From NCBI GenBank assembly GCA_030066735.1, contig JASJBB010000006.1, positions 1 to 64,000 of the forward strand: DNA of 64,000 bases. The letters run 5' to 3'. The notes beneath the pieces were generated by a model. The model was not told the origin of the DNA and did not search any database. It saw nothing but the letters and a program-made list of their open reading frames with translations. Positions 16,213 to 27,300 of this stretch are shown here, piece after piece; position 1 is the first letter of the stretch; each line of letters starts with the position of its first letter. Origin of the DNA: Woeseiaceae bacterium (GTDB lineage Bacteria; Pseudomonadota; Gammaproteobacteria; Steroidobacterales; Woeseiaceae). The translations under genes were made by a program, and so were the position numbers.

Positions 16213-18227
16213 CGTTCGATTCCCGACTGCCGCAGCAGCGCATCTATTTGCGGCCGGCGCCCGCGAAAAGCGACGAAGGCCTGCATGATGTCCCGGCTGC
16301 CGCCGACCTCGAGGATTTCGCGACGAAAGCGCTGGGCCGTCTCGGCATCGAAGATGCCGGCTTCCTCGAACGCCTCGAAGGCGTCGGCGGCCAGCACTTC
16401 GGCCCATTTGTAGCTGTAGTAGCCCGCGGCATAACCGCCGGCGAAAATGTGCGAAAAGCTGTGCGGCAGGCGGTTGTAAGCGGGCGCCGGTATCAGTGCA
16501 ACCTCGTCACGCACCTCGGCGAGGACCTTCATGGCGAGGTCGTTCTGAGCAGACGTGTATTCGGCATGCAGGCGAAAGTCGAACAGGGCGAACTCGAGCT
16601 GCCGCAGCATCGCCATCGCGGCGCCGGTATGGCGGCTGTCCTCGAGCCGCTCGAACAGTTCGGGCGGCAACGGTTCGCCCGTGTCGACATGCTGCGAGCA
16701 ACGCTGCAGGACCTCGAGATTCCAGGCGAAATTCTCCATGAACTGGCTCGGCAGTTCGACGGCGTCCCACGGCACGCCGTTGATGCCGGCAATGCTCGGG
16801 TAATCGATACGGGTCAGCAGGTGGTGCAGCATGTGCCCGAATTCGTGGAACAGGGTCACGACGTCTTCGTGCGTCAGCAGCGAAGGATGCTGCGGGTCGG
16901 CGGGCGGAAAGTTGCACACCAGGTACCCTACGGGCGGCGTCGCTTGGTCGTTGAGGTTCTTGCGAATGATGCACTCGTCAATCCACGCACCGTTGCGCTT
17001 GCCGCTGCGCGCGAACAGATCCACATAGAAGCCGCCGATGAGCGCCCCCGTCGTGTCCTGTACCGAGAAGTAGCGGACGTCCTCGTGCCAGCGCGCAACG
17101 TCATCCCGGGAGGACAACCGGATGCCGTACAGGCGCTCCGCCAGCTCGAACAGACCGTTCATGACGGTGCCGACGGGGAAGAACTGCCGCAGCTCCTCAT
17201 TGGAAACCGAGTGTTTCTTCTGCTTGTATTTCTCGAACCAGTAGGGCGCATCCCAGGGCTCGAGCGCGAAGCCGGCGAACTCGGTGACGCTGGCGAGTTC
17301 CTGCTGAGCTGCAGTTCGCGAGTGACTCGCCAGTTCGCGCAGGAAGCCGATGACTTCGTCGGTCGAGCCGGCCATTTTCGTCGCCAGGGAATACTCGGCG
17401 TAGCTGTCGAAACCGACCAGCCGCGCAGCCTCGTAGCGGGCCGCCAGGATGGTCTCGATGTTCTCGCTGTTGTCCCAGTCGCTGTTGCCGCATTCGTCCG
17501 ATGCGCGCGTGACCCAGGCCCGGTACATGGCCTCGCGCAGCTTGCGGCTGTCGGCGTGGCGCATGACCGCGTCGTAGGTCGGGTAGTCGAGGGTAAGCAG
17601 CCAACCCTGCCGGTCGCGCTTGCGGGCCTCGGCCACGGCGCGCGCCACGACCTGGGCCGACAGGCCCTCCAGTTCGGCCTCCTCGGCGACCGGCAGGCTC
17701 CAGGCGTCCTGCGAGTCCTGAATATTGTGCTCGAACGAGGCCTGCGTGGCCGCGAGCTGCTGCATGATCGCCTTGAACCGCGCCTTGTCGTCATCGGGCA
17801 GGTCTACCCCGGCCAGCCGGAAGTCGCGCAACGCGTGATCGACCACGCTGATACGCGCCGGGTCCGCATTGTTGCTCAGGCCTTCACGGACAGCGGCATA
17901 AGCGCGCTGCAATCGCGAGTTCTGTGATATTTCGGTGCCATGCTCGGTCAGTAATGGGAGGGCGGCATTGTAGGCTTCGCGCCACTCCTGCGATTCGAGT
18001 ACGCCCTGCAAGTGCGAAACCGGTGACCAGACACGGGCCAGCTCGTGCTCCATGTCTTCGAGCGGCAGGACGAGCGACTCGAAGTCGGGGCTGGGATCGG
18101 CGTCGAGCAGTTCGTCGAGCTTTTGACGATGCTCTGCGATAAGCTCGCGAAGCGCCGGCAGGACCTGCTCGGGCGCAATCTCATCGAATCGCGGAAGCGA
18201 TCTCGTGTCGAGGAGAGGGTTGGACAT
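16209..18227 (-). CDS. prlC: Oligopeptidase A (M3 family)
   Basis: A cytosolic zinc oligopeptidase of 672 residues that degrades short peptides, including cleaved signal peptides. The active site is LFHEFGHMLHHLLTR (HExxH). FYVDLFARSGKRNGAW precedes it, and GYAAGYYSYKWAEVLAADAF at the C-terminus is a hallmark of M3 enzymes. The length fits PrlC (about 680). The ATG at 18227 (MSNPLLDTRSLPRFDEI) matches the family start; a GTG six codons earlier is less likely. It is transcribed with xthA and lies back-to-back with glutathione reductase. Confidence 0.96.
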   Translation of the reverse strand: MSNPLLDTRSLPRFDEIAPEQVLPALRELIAEHRQKLDELLDADPSPDFESLVLPLEDMEHELARVWSPVSHLQGVLESQEWREAYNAALPLLTEHGTEISQNSRLQRAYAAVREGLSNNADPARISVVDHALRDFRLAGVDLPDDDKARFKAIMQQLAATQASFEHNIQDSQDAWSLPVAEEAELEGLSAQVVARAVAEARKRDRQGWLLTLDYPTYDAVMRHADSRKLREAMYRAWVTRASDECGNSDWDNSENIETILAARYEAARLVGFDSYAEYSLATKMAGSTDEVIGFLRELASHSRTAAQQELASVTEFAGFALEPWDAPYWFEKYKQKKHSVSNEELRQFFPVGTVMNGLFELAERLYGIRLSSRDDVARWHEDVRYFSVQDTTGALIGGFYVDLFARSGKRNGAWIDECIIRKNLNDQATPPVGYLVCNFPPADPQHPSLLTHEDVVTLFHEFGHMLHHLLTRIDYPSIAGINGVPWDAVELPSQFMENFAWNLEVLQRCSQHVDTGEPLPPELFERLEDSRHTGAAMAMLRQLEFALFDFRLHAEYTSAQNDLAMKVLAEVRDEVALIPAPAYNRLPHSFSHIFAGGYAAGYYSYKWAEVLAADAFEAFEEAGIFDAETAQRFRREILEVGGSRDIMQAFVAFRGRRPQIDALLRQSGIER

Positions 18228-18302
18228 GGCGCAGGATATTAGCACGCCTCATGCTGGTTGGAGCCTGCGACGGCGGTCCATTTATTCGGAAAGGAAACAA
18301 CT

Positions 18303-19638
18303 TTGAGCAGCAAATTCGATCTCATCGTCATTGGCGGTGGCAGTGGCGGCATCGCGCACGCGCGGCGCGCGGCCGAGTACGGCGCGAAGGTCGCCGTCAT
18401 CGAGTACGGTCGCCTGGGCGGCACCTGCGTCAACGTGGGCTGCGTACCCAAGAAGGTCATGTGGTACACGGCGGCACACCGGCATCACATGGAGCATGCG
18501 GCCGACTATGGTTTCGATGTGTCCGTAGACGGTCACGACTGGGCAACGCTCAAGGAGCGGCGCGATGAGTACGTGAAGCGCCTCAACGGCATCTACGAAC
18601 GCAACCTGGCCGGCAGCGGCGTAACGTACATAACGGGAGCGGCGAGCTTCGCCGATCCGCATACCGTTGCTGTCGGCGACGACCGGTACACGGCGGACCG
18701 GTTCGTCATTGCGACCGGCGGTCGTCCCAGCGTCCCGGACATCCCCGGCGCGGAGTTGGGCATCACGTCCGATGATTTTTTCGAGCTGGAGCAGCGGCCA
18801 CAGCGAGTCCTCATTGCCGGCAGTGGTTACGTCGCCGTGGAACTTGCAGGGGTTTTCAACGGTCTCGGCAGCGACGTACAGCTCGTTGCGCGCAAAGACG
18901 GCATCGTGCGCAGTTTCGATGCAATGCTGTCAGAGCAGCTAATGGACGCGATGCGCAACGATGGCATCAAGCTGGACTTCGGCGTCGTTCCCGCCGCCCT
19001 CGAGAAGACCGCAGACGGCATCGTGCTGCACGCAGAGAATGGCCGCGCTTTCGGGCCCGTCGACACCGTGATATGGGCTATCGGCCGCCATCCCAACGTC
19101 GCGGGGCTCGGGCTCGGGAACGCCGGCGTCGAAATGGACAAATACGGCTTCATCCCGACCGACCTCTTCCAGCAGACCAACGTCGAGCACATTTTCGCTA
19201 TCGGCGATGTCACCGGGCGCGCGGCGTTGACGCCGGTTGCGATTGCCGCGGGCCGGCGCCTGGGCGACCGGCTGTACGGCGGGATGGAAGGACGCCACCT
19301 GGACTACGAACTGATTCCGACGGTTATTTTCAGTCATCCGCCGATGGGCACCGTCGGGCTGACGGAAGCCGAGGCGTGCGCCAGGTATGGTGACGACATC
19401 AAGGTGTACACGTCGGCATATGTGCCGATGTATTACGCGCTCGGCGAGAAGAAACAACGCTCCATGATGAAGCTGATAACAACAGGCGAAGATGAAAAGA
19501 TCGTCGGCTGCCACATTATCGGCGATGGCGCTGACGAGATGCTGCAGGGATTTGCGGTCGCGATCCGCATGGGCGCCACCAAGTCGGATTTCGACGACAC
19601 GGTCGCCATTCATCCGACCAGTTCGGAAGAGCTCGTGA

Positions 19639-19649
<11 letters not shown>
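18303..19649 (+). CDS. gor: Glutathione-disulfide reductase
   Basis: An FAD enzyme that reduces oxidised glutathione with [25 protein letters not shown] is the FAD dinucleotide fold, [17 protein letters not shown] carries the redox-active disulfide (CxxxxC), and [17 protein letters not shown] binds [13 protein letters not shown] and the C-terminal [12 protein letters not shown] supply the FAD site and active-site His-Glu pair. I start at TTG 18303, which has a good ribosome site (GGAAAGGA, 6 nt spacing) and gives 448 residues, near the E. coli length of 450. A start at 18258 would add 15 unlikely residues. The 3' end overlaps convergent aroE by 11 nt. Confidence 0.93.
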
Positions 19650-21485
<1,836 letters not shown>

Positions 21486-21556
21486 TCACGATATAAACAC
21501 AATAATTTTTTATTTTCCCTGTATTTAGGTAGGGTTTCTACGCTTAGGGCATTATT

Positions 21557-21585
21557 TTGCGCCGAAACCGTAATAATTCTAAGAA
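21557..21585 (+). promoter_or_regulatory. Candidate promoter for the ECF sigma operon
   Basis: The 120-nt gap between hemB and the sigma gene is markedly AT-rich. On the plus strand TTGCGC and TAAGAA are spaced by 17 bases, a plausible sigma-70 promoter ending about 18 nt before the sigma start. The sequence CCGAAACCG inside the spacer could instead belong to an ECF-type -35. No transcription start is known. Confidence 0.3.
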
Positions 21586-21602
21586 GCGCCGGGTCATCTC
21601 GT

Positions 21603-22109
21603 ATGCATAGCAGCAACGCAGCCGCACACAGGCGGCAGAGGTTCGATCAGTACGTGGCCGTCTACCACCAGGATATGTACCGCTACGCCGCGTGGCTGAG
21701 CCGCGACCAGGCGATTGCTCAGGACGTGGTGCAGGAGGCGTTGCTGCGCGCCTGGAAATCGCTCGATAACCTGCGTGACGAGGGTTCGGCGAAACAATGG
21801 CTGCTGACGATCGTGCGGCGGGAAAACGCCCGGTTTTTCGAGCGTAAACGGCTCGAGACGGTCGACATCGACAACCTGACGGCCTCGCAGGAGGCGCTGT
21901 TGGGGGTGGAGGAGAACAACGAGCTCGACGACATGCGAAAGGCAATCTACGAGCTCGATGATGAATACCGCGAGCCGCTCGTGCTGCAGGTCCTGATGGG
22001 TTACAGCACGAACGAGATCGCCGAGCAAATGGGGCTCAAGCAGGGCGCAGTGCTGACCAGGCTGCACCGGGCAAGAGCCAGGCTCAAGGACAGAGTGGCA
22101 GATCAGTGA
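21603..22109 (+). CDS. ECF-type RNA polymerase sigma factor
   Basis: A 168-residue alternative sigma factor. Region 2 runs from about 12 to 80 (FDQYVAVYHQDMYRYAAWL, DVVQEALLRAWKSL, AKQWLLTIVRRENARFFERKR). Region 4 spans about 110-165 (LDDEYREPLVLQVLMGYSTN, EIAEQMGLKQGAVLTRLHRA). Regions 1 and 3 are absent, which defines an ECF sigma. The ATG at 21603 is used because the upstream open frame is antisense to hemB and has no sigma homology. The next gene, an anti-sigma factor, overlaps by GTGA. The sigma probably drives its own operon. Confidence 0.93.
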   Translation: MHSSNAAAHRRQRFDQYVAVYHQDMYRYAAWLSRDQAIAQDVVQEALLRAWKSLDNLRDEGSAKQWLLTIVRRENARFFERKRLETVDIDNLTASQEALLGVEENNELDDMRKAIYELDDEYREPLVLQVLMGYSTNEIAEQMGLKQGAVLTRLHRARARLKDRVADQ

Positions 22110-22813
22110 ATTGCGAACAGTACAGAGAGGCGATAGCCGCAGAACCGGGCTTCGATGGGGGCGCCGGTCATCTCAGCGAATGCGAAGCCTGCCAGGCATA
22201 TCGACGCGAGATGCTGGCGCTCGACGAGACGATCGGTCGGGCGCTCGCAATCGACGTTCCCGAGCTCGCCGTGCCGGACCTGCCCGAGATCGAGACCGAC
22301 AATGTCGTGGCGCTGCCGCGCCGGCGCTGGTCGGCCCCGACGATGCTGGCCATGGCGGCGACCGTGGTGCTGGCGGCGTTCATCGGCATGCGCATGCTCG
22401 ACACGGGCCCGCAACATGACTCCCTGGCTGACCAGCTGCTCGCTCACCTCGAGCACGAACCTTACGCACTGCGCGTCACGGATGAGCCCGTCAGCGACGC
22501 CAGGCTGGCATCGGTCGTCCCGGCGAACCTGGCCGAGATGGACCACAGCGCGGGCCTGATCACCTACGCGCGTACTTGCGAGATCAACGGCCGCGACGTG
22601 CCGCACCTGGTTATCCAGGGCGAACGCGGGCCTGTTACATTGCTGCTGATGCCGCACGAAAAAGTGGCCGCGCCGGAGTCCTTTACCGGCGAGAACATCA
22701 AAGGCGTTATCTTGCCCGTCGGCGAGGGCAGCATTGCATTGTTCGGCGATCGCGAAGAAGCGCTCGACCGAATCAGTGAAGAAGTTCTGAATTCGGTAAC
22801 GTGGAGCACCTGA
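22106..22813 (+). CDS. Zinc-binding anti-sigma factor, DUF3379-like
   Basis: A 235-residue single-pass membrane protein. The cytoplasmic part carries the zinc anti-sigma motif H22-x3-C26-x2-C29 (GHLSECEACQAY) plus Cys3, as in DUF3379 proteins. A transmembrane helix lies at about 79-97 (TMLAMAATVVLAAFIG). The periplasmic domain (about 100-235) has one further cysteine (YARTCEING) and ends with EEALDRISEEVLNSVTWST. It would hold the preceding sigma factor inactive and release it on a signal, perhaps through the cysteines or periplasmic domain. It overlaps the sigma gene by 4 nt. Confidence 0.87.
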   Translation: MNCEQYREAIAAEPGFDGGAGHLSECEACQAYRREMLALDETIGRALAIDVPELAVPDLPEIETDNVVALPRRRWSAPTMLAMAATVVLAAFIGMRMLDTGPQHDSLADQLLAHLEHEPYALRVTDEPVSDARLASVVPANLAEMDHSAGLITYARTCEINGRDVPHLVIQGERGPVTLLLMPHEKVAAPESFTGENIKGVILPVGEGSIALFGDREEALDRISEEVLNSVTWST

Positions 22814-22870
22814 CGCCCGTTGCCGTTACCAACGCCCAGCTAGGGCAAAAAAACCTGAGGAGAGAGAGAA

Positions 22871-23221
22871 ATGTCTGAGAAAAAAGTCGTAAAGCCTGTC
22901 GCCCTGGCTGTGGGCGCCGCCCTTGCCGGTTCGTTTGCCCTGTCCAGCAGCATCGCCAGCGCCGATACGGTCGAGAGCCCGTTTGCAATGTCGACACTGT
23001 CGGCTGGTTACATGCTCGGCACGGGCGAAGGTTCCTGTGGCGGCGACAAGGAAGGCAAGGACAAGGAAGGTGAAGGCAGCTGCGGTGAAGGTTCCTGTGG
23101 CGGCGACAAGAAAGACAAGGAAGGCGAAGGCGCCTGCGGTGAAGGCTCCTGCGGCGGCGACAAGGAAGACAAGGAAGGTGAAGGCGCCTGCGGTGAAGGC
23201 TCCTGCGGTGGCTCGATGTAA
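22871..23221 (+). CDS. HvfA-like low-complexity Cys-rich peptide precursor (EG(S/A)CG repeats)
   Basis: A 116-residue protein with two parts. The first 50 residues are a Sec-type signal/leader (KPVALAVGAALAGSFALSSS, then SPFAMSTLSAGYML), typical of HvfA-family precursors. The rest is low-complexity sequence containing seven EG(S/A)CG motifs; all seven cysteines (56, 71, 76, 89, 94, 107, 112) are in them. In HvfA of Haemophilus influenzae the EGKCG motifs are converted by MNIO enzymes (DUF692 plus a DUF2063 partner) to oxazolone/thioamide groups that bind copper. No such enzymes are in this window. The gene follows the sigma/anti-sigma pair by 57 nt, with a strong ribosome site (AGGAGAGAGAG). 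Family match is by eye; modification is inferred. Confidence 0.85.
   Translation: MSEKKVVKPVALAVGAALAGSFALSSSIASADTVESPFAMSTLSAGYMLGTGEGSCGGDKEGKDKEGEGSCGEGSCGGDKKDKEGEGACGEGSCGGDKEDKEGEGACGEGSCGGSM
23027..23218 (+). repeat. Tandem 54-nt repeats in the HvfA-like gene
   Basis: Coding repeats: a 60-nt unit (23027-23086), two 54-nt units (23087-23140 and 23141-23194) and a 24-nt partial unit. Each full 54-nt unit encodes 18 residues of the form EGSCGGDKxDKEGEGACG, with two CG motifs. The DNA copies are close to identical, so copy-number change by slippage or recombination is likely. Confidence 0.9.
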
Positions 23222-23253
23222 GCCCCCGGCACTTTCTGCATTGAATGCCGAAG

Positions 23254-23281
23254 AAGCCCGCGCCTTGCGCGGGCTTTTTTG
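23254..23281 (+). terminator. Intrinsic terminator after the HvfA-like gene
   Basis: Nine-base stem AAGCCCGCG / CGCGGGCTT with a five-base loop CCTTG, followed by a T-run. It closes the sigma operon 33 nt after the stop codon and separates it from tag. Confidence 0.92.
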
Positions 23282-23296
23282 TGCTTTACTTCCGTC

Positions 23297-23887
23297 ATGA
23301 GCAAACCGGTAAAGCGCTGCAAGTGGGCCGAGGGCGTCAGCCTCGATTACATTGCCTACCACGATCAGGAGTGGGGCGTGCCGGTCCGCGATGACCGGGT
23401 GCAGTTCGAGTTCCTGATTCTTGAGGGTGCGCAGGCCGGCCTGAGCTGGTCGACGATCCTCAACAAGCGCGCCGGCTACCGCAAGGCTTTCGCCGATTTC
23501 GATCCACACAAGGTCGCCCGTTTTACCGACAAGCGCGTCGAAAAACTGCTGCAGGACCCGGGCATCGTTCGCAACCGTCTCAAGGTGCAGTCCGCGGTGA
23601 CCAACGCCAGGGCCTTCCTGGCCGTGCAGGAGGAATTCGGCAGCTTCAGCGATTACATCTGGGGGTTCGTCGACGGCAAGCCCATCCAGAACCGGTTTCG
23701 CAAGGATGCCGATATTCCGGCGACGTCCGCCGAGTCGGATGCGCTGAGCAAGGATCTCAAGAAACGCGGATTCAAGTTCGTCGGCAGCACGATCGTCTAC
23801 GCGCACATGCAGGCAACCGGCCTGGTCAACGATCATGTCATCGGTTGTTTTCGTCATAAGCCCTGCCAGCGGCTTGCAAAAACCTGA
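23297..23887 (+). CDS. tag: DNA-3-methyladenine glycosylase I
   Basis: Removes 3-methyladenine from alkylated DNA in base-excision repair. The 196 residues open with KRCKWAEGV and contain YIAYHDQEWGVPVRDD, LEGAQAGLSWSTIL and GFKFVGSTIVYAHMQATGLV. VNDHVIGCFRH follows near the end. The N-terminal cysteine and a late His/Cys pair form the zinc-snap site of the Tag family. Its ATG lies 16 nt after the preceding terminator, so it needs its own promoter or limited readthrough. The length is normal. Confidence 0.95.
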   Translation: MSKPVKRCKWAEGVSLDYIAYHDQEWGVPVRDDRVQFEFLILEGAQAGLSWSTILNKRAGYRKAFADFDPHKVARFTDKRVEKLLQDPGIVRNRLKVQSAVTNARAFLAVQEEFGSFSDYIWGFVDGKPIQNRFRKDADIPATSAESDALSKDLKKRGFKFVGSTIVYAHMQATGLVNDHVIGCFRHKPCQRLAKT

Positions 23888-23938
23888 TCGCGGGCGGATC
23901 ATCGGCCCCACAAGAAAAGCAGAAATGAGGGGACCGTG

Positions 23939-24385
23939 ATGTCTGATGAATTCATCGATGACAGGCCGACGATAACGTTCTGGATCATCAGTGGCGCAGC
24001 GCTGATCTGGAACCTGCTGGGGTTATTCATGTACGTCAGCACCCGCACCGCCACGTCGGAGAGCTACGCTGCACAGGGCTATACGCAGGATCAGATCGCG
24101 TTCATCAACTCGACGCCCGAGTGGGCGTTGTCGGCCTTCGCGATTTCCGTGACGGCTGGCGTGCTCGCAAGCCTGTTCATGCTATTGCGCAAGTCCTGGG
24201 CGTTCCCCATGTTCGTCCTGTCGTTTGCGGCCATCCTGGCCGTCAATGTCAACACCTTCGTGCTGATGGATACGGTGGGTGTTCTTGGCACGGTGCCGGT
24301 CTACGTCCAGTCCGCCGTCATCCTGGTCGGCATTCTGCTGGTCGTCTATTCGCGTGCGGCGAAATTGAGAGGCTGGCTGACCTAG
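23939..24385 (+). CDS. Four-helix membrane protein of unknown function
   Basis: A 148-residue protein with four transmembrane helices (about 9-29, 63-85, 89-110 and 116-137), three or four of them close together. The loop after helix one carries ATSESYAAQGYTQDQIAFIN, with a following STPEWALSAF, a pattern I have seen in a group of uncharacterised small membrane proteins in Bacteroidetes and Gammaproteobacteria. The ATG at 23939 has a better-spaced ribosome site (AGGGG) than the GTG at 23936. Its stop shares CTAG with the convergent subtilase. No function is assigned. Confidence 0.72.
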   Translation: MSDEFIDDRPTITFWIISGAALIWNLLGLFMYVSTRTATSESYAAQGYTQDQIAFINSTPEWALSAFAISVTAGVLASLFMLLRKSWAFPMFVLSFAAILAVNVNTFVLMDTVGVLGTVPVYVQSAVILVGILLVVYSRAAKLRGWLT

Positions 24386-27300
24386 TTACCGATACGAATG
24401 ACGGTGATGGCCTGCAGGCCGTTGGGCGTGTTGTGGCCGACGCCGCCCAGGTAAATCGTGTTCGTCTGCAGGCCGCTCCAGGATACGGTGACATCCTCGG
24501 AAGAGCCCGCGTTGACAAATGACGGGCCGGACACCGTCATGTTGCCCTGGTCGTCGACCAGCCCGAAAGACCACGTAAGCAGCTGGTAGTTAGCGCCGGG
24601 GCCGCCGGACACATTGTCCGTCGCAAAACCGTGGACCAGCGCCGCGTAGCGGCCGGCAGTGGGATACAGGAAATTGACTTCCTCGTTCGACGTCGGTTCG
24701 CCGCTTTCGCCGACGCGGACGCAATTGACATTGTCGGCGCAGAAATAGATGTAGAGGTCGAGGTCGTCATCGCCGTCGGTCAGCGTGTCGAACAGGGCAA
24801 AACGCAGGTAGGCCTGCTCGGGCGGCACGTCTATCAGGTGTGCGGTTACGCCGTTGTCTGTGCGGAACGTGAAAGTCTTCGTTGGATCGTCGTCGACAAA
24901 GCCGTTGATGACAAGCGGCAGCCGCAGACCGTGCGGGGTTGGCGTGTAGGCCCCCGTGTAGCCGAACTGGACCGGGAAGCTCACCGAGCCGTCAATGCCG
25001 AATTGTGTGACTTCCGCGGGCGCCGTCACGCTGATCGGCCGAATCGCGAGCGGGCTGCGAACCGTCTGCTCGTTGTTGATCCACGCTATCGAGCCGAAGC
25101 GCCACAGGTCGAGCGGCCCGGACTGCATCGTGAACGTCACGTCGAACTCGGCGGAGGCTCCGGGTTGCAGCGACACGATGGGTGGCTCGACGGTAACGCC
25201 AATGCCGGCCGGGGGCTCGATGTCGACCGTGTAGTTCGCGGCCTCATCGCTCGTATTGGTTACGCGCCGCGCAACCGTTCGCTGGTTGGCGAGTCGGCCG
25301 ATGGCGATCGCCGGCTGATTGAGGTCGGCGGCAGCGAACGAGAATCCGGCCGCCTCCAGCTCGTCACAGCGCGTCTGGCCGACCGCCGGCGACGCCGTGC
25401 CGCAGGCAAAGGCGTCGTACTCGTCGTTGCTGACGTCATAGATCAGGCCGGGATTCAGGGCGGCGTTGGGCACGATGTGGCCGGCCCCGAAGTCGAAAGG
25501 ATGCGCGGGCGTCTCGCCGTCGTCGGTCGTGATGTCCTGGCGCGCGCTGGTCATCAGCGCCGACTTGATTGCGGCGGGCGTCCAGTCAGGATGGGCCTCG
25601 AGCAGCAGCGCGGCGACACCGGCGACGTGTGGCGTGGACATCGACGTTCCGGACAGGTACGCAAAATTCTCCCCGGGCATGGCATTGGCCGCATCCGGCG
25701 TGAAACCGGCGAGTATGTTGATGCCCGGTGCCGTTACGTCGGGCTTCAGGATATCGCCTGCCGGCCCGGGTCCCCGCGCTGAAAACATGGCCATTCGGTT
25801 GCCCGTGTCGTTCTCCTCGATGAACAGCTGTTTATCGAGCGTCACGGTCACGACGTTGCCCGCATCGATCTCGGCAAGGAACAGGTTGCCGTCGGCCTGG
25901 CCCACCATCAGCGCGGGAATGTCAGACAGCCCGGAAGTGCCATTCATTACGATCGGGTCGCCCGCGATGTTGTATACCAGTGCCGCCGTCGCGCCGGCAT
26001 CGGCTGCATTGGCGACCTTGACGTCGAAATCGCAGCCGCCGCGCTGGATGAAAGCGATCTTGCCCGACACCTCGGATCCGTTGACGAGCGCCTGGCAGGC
26101 ATCGGAAGTCGTCCCCGTGCCGCCGTCGTCCAGCGTCTCGTCGTTATCGTCGACCAGCACCAGGTCGCCTTCGACGGCCCCGCCGTCGACCAGTTGCGGC
26201 GTGAAGTTGGCTTCCTTGACCGGGTACTTGCCGACGATCGACGTTGGCGCCGTTACCTCCATCGCCTCGATGGAGGACTTGCCGTCACGGCTCGATGCGG
26301 CGGCGGCGATCACCCAGGGGCCCCCGGCCGGCGAGCCGACGGTACTGAGGTTGGGCCCTTCATTGCCGGCGGCGACGACCGCTACGACACCGGCTTTGGC
26401 GGCGGCCATCAGCGCAAGGTCGTCGGGCGCAGTCAGGCGATCGAGCGAACTGCCGACAGAGTAATTGATCACATCGACGCCGTCCGCAACCGCCATGTCG
26501 ATCGCGTTGGCCAGGTCGGACGTGTTGCAGCTGGCCCTGAGGTCGCCGGGGCGCAGCCAGCAGGCCTTGTAAACAGCGATGCGGGCCCGCGGCGCGATCC
26601 CCTGCACGCGGCTGATGAAACGGCCGAATATCGACGCCCTGACCTTGTTGCCGGCGGCCGTGGTCGCGGTGTGCGTGCCGTGGCCATCGACGTCGCGCGC
26701 GGACCGGATCTCGCCGTCGTCGATGGGCCCGCCGGCTTCGGCGCCGTCGATGAACCAGCGGGCGCCGATCAGCTTGTTGTTGCAGTCCGTGTCCTCGAAC
26801 TGCTCGCCGGCATCGCAGGCCCCGTTCCACGTCTCGAGTGGTTCGTAGACGAGCGTGTCGTCGCGCACCCGGTAGCGCCGGCACAGCCAGCGGCCGAGCA
26901 GCGAATTCTCCGCCCAGTCGCCGCGGCACAGTCGCGGCCGGTCGGCTTCCTGCGTGTCCTCGAGCGCCGGGTGACCTGGCGCAATACCGCTGTCGATGAT
27001 GCCGATCACGATGTCCTCGCCGTCGAGCGCCGCGGGGCCGCGCAGGCCGTCGGTGCGGTTGAAGAGGTCGAGGAAGTCGAGGCTGTGGCTGGTGGCCAGC
27101 GGCCGGACCTCGTCCTCCCACACGTGCAGCACCTCGGGCAGGCTGGCGAGTTTGTGGGCCTGAGACGGATGCATGCGGGCGGCGAAACCGTTCAGTCCGA
27201 AGCGATAACGATAGATCAGCTCGGAGTCCGCGCCCGCACGGGCAATGACCCGATCCTGCGCCTCCTGCAGCCTGGCCGTGTAGCTCTGCATGGCCGCGCT

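Noticed and set aside
16248-17927. A 559-codon plus-strand frame under prlC.
   Set aside because: Shadow of prlC; product has the composition of antisense GC-rich DNA and no motif.
23027-23218. A short repeat array that could look like CRISPR.
   Set aside because: The repeats are head-to-tail coding units with no unique spacers and translate into the EG(S/A)CG motif.
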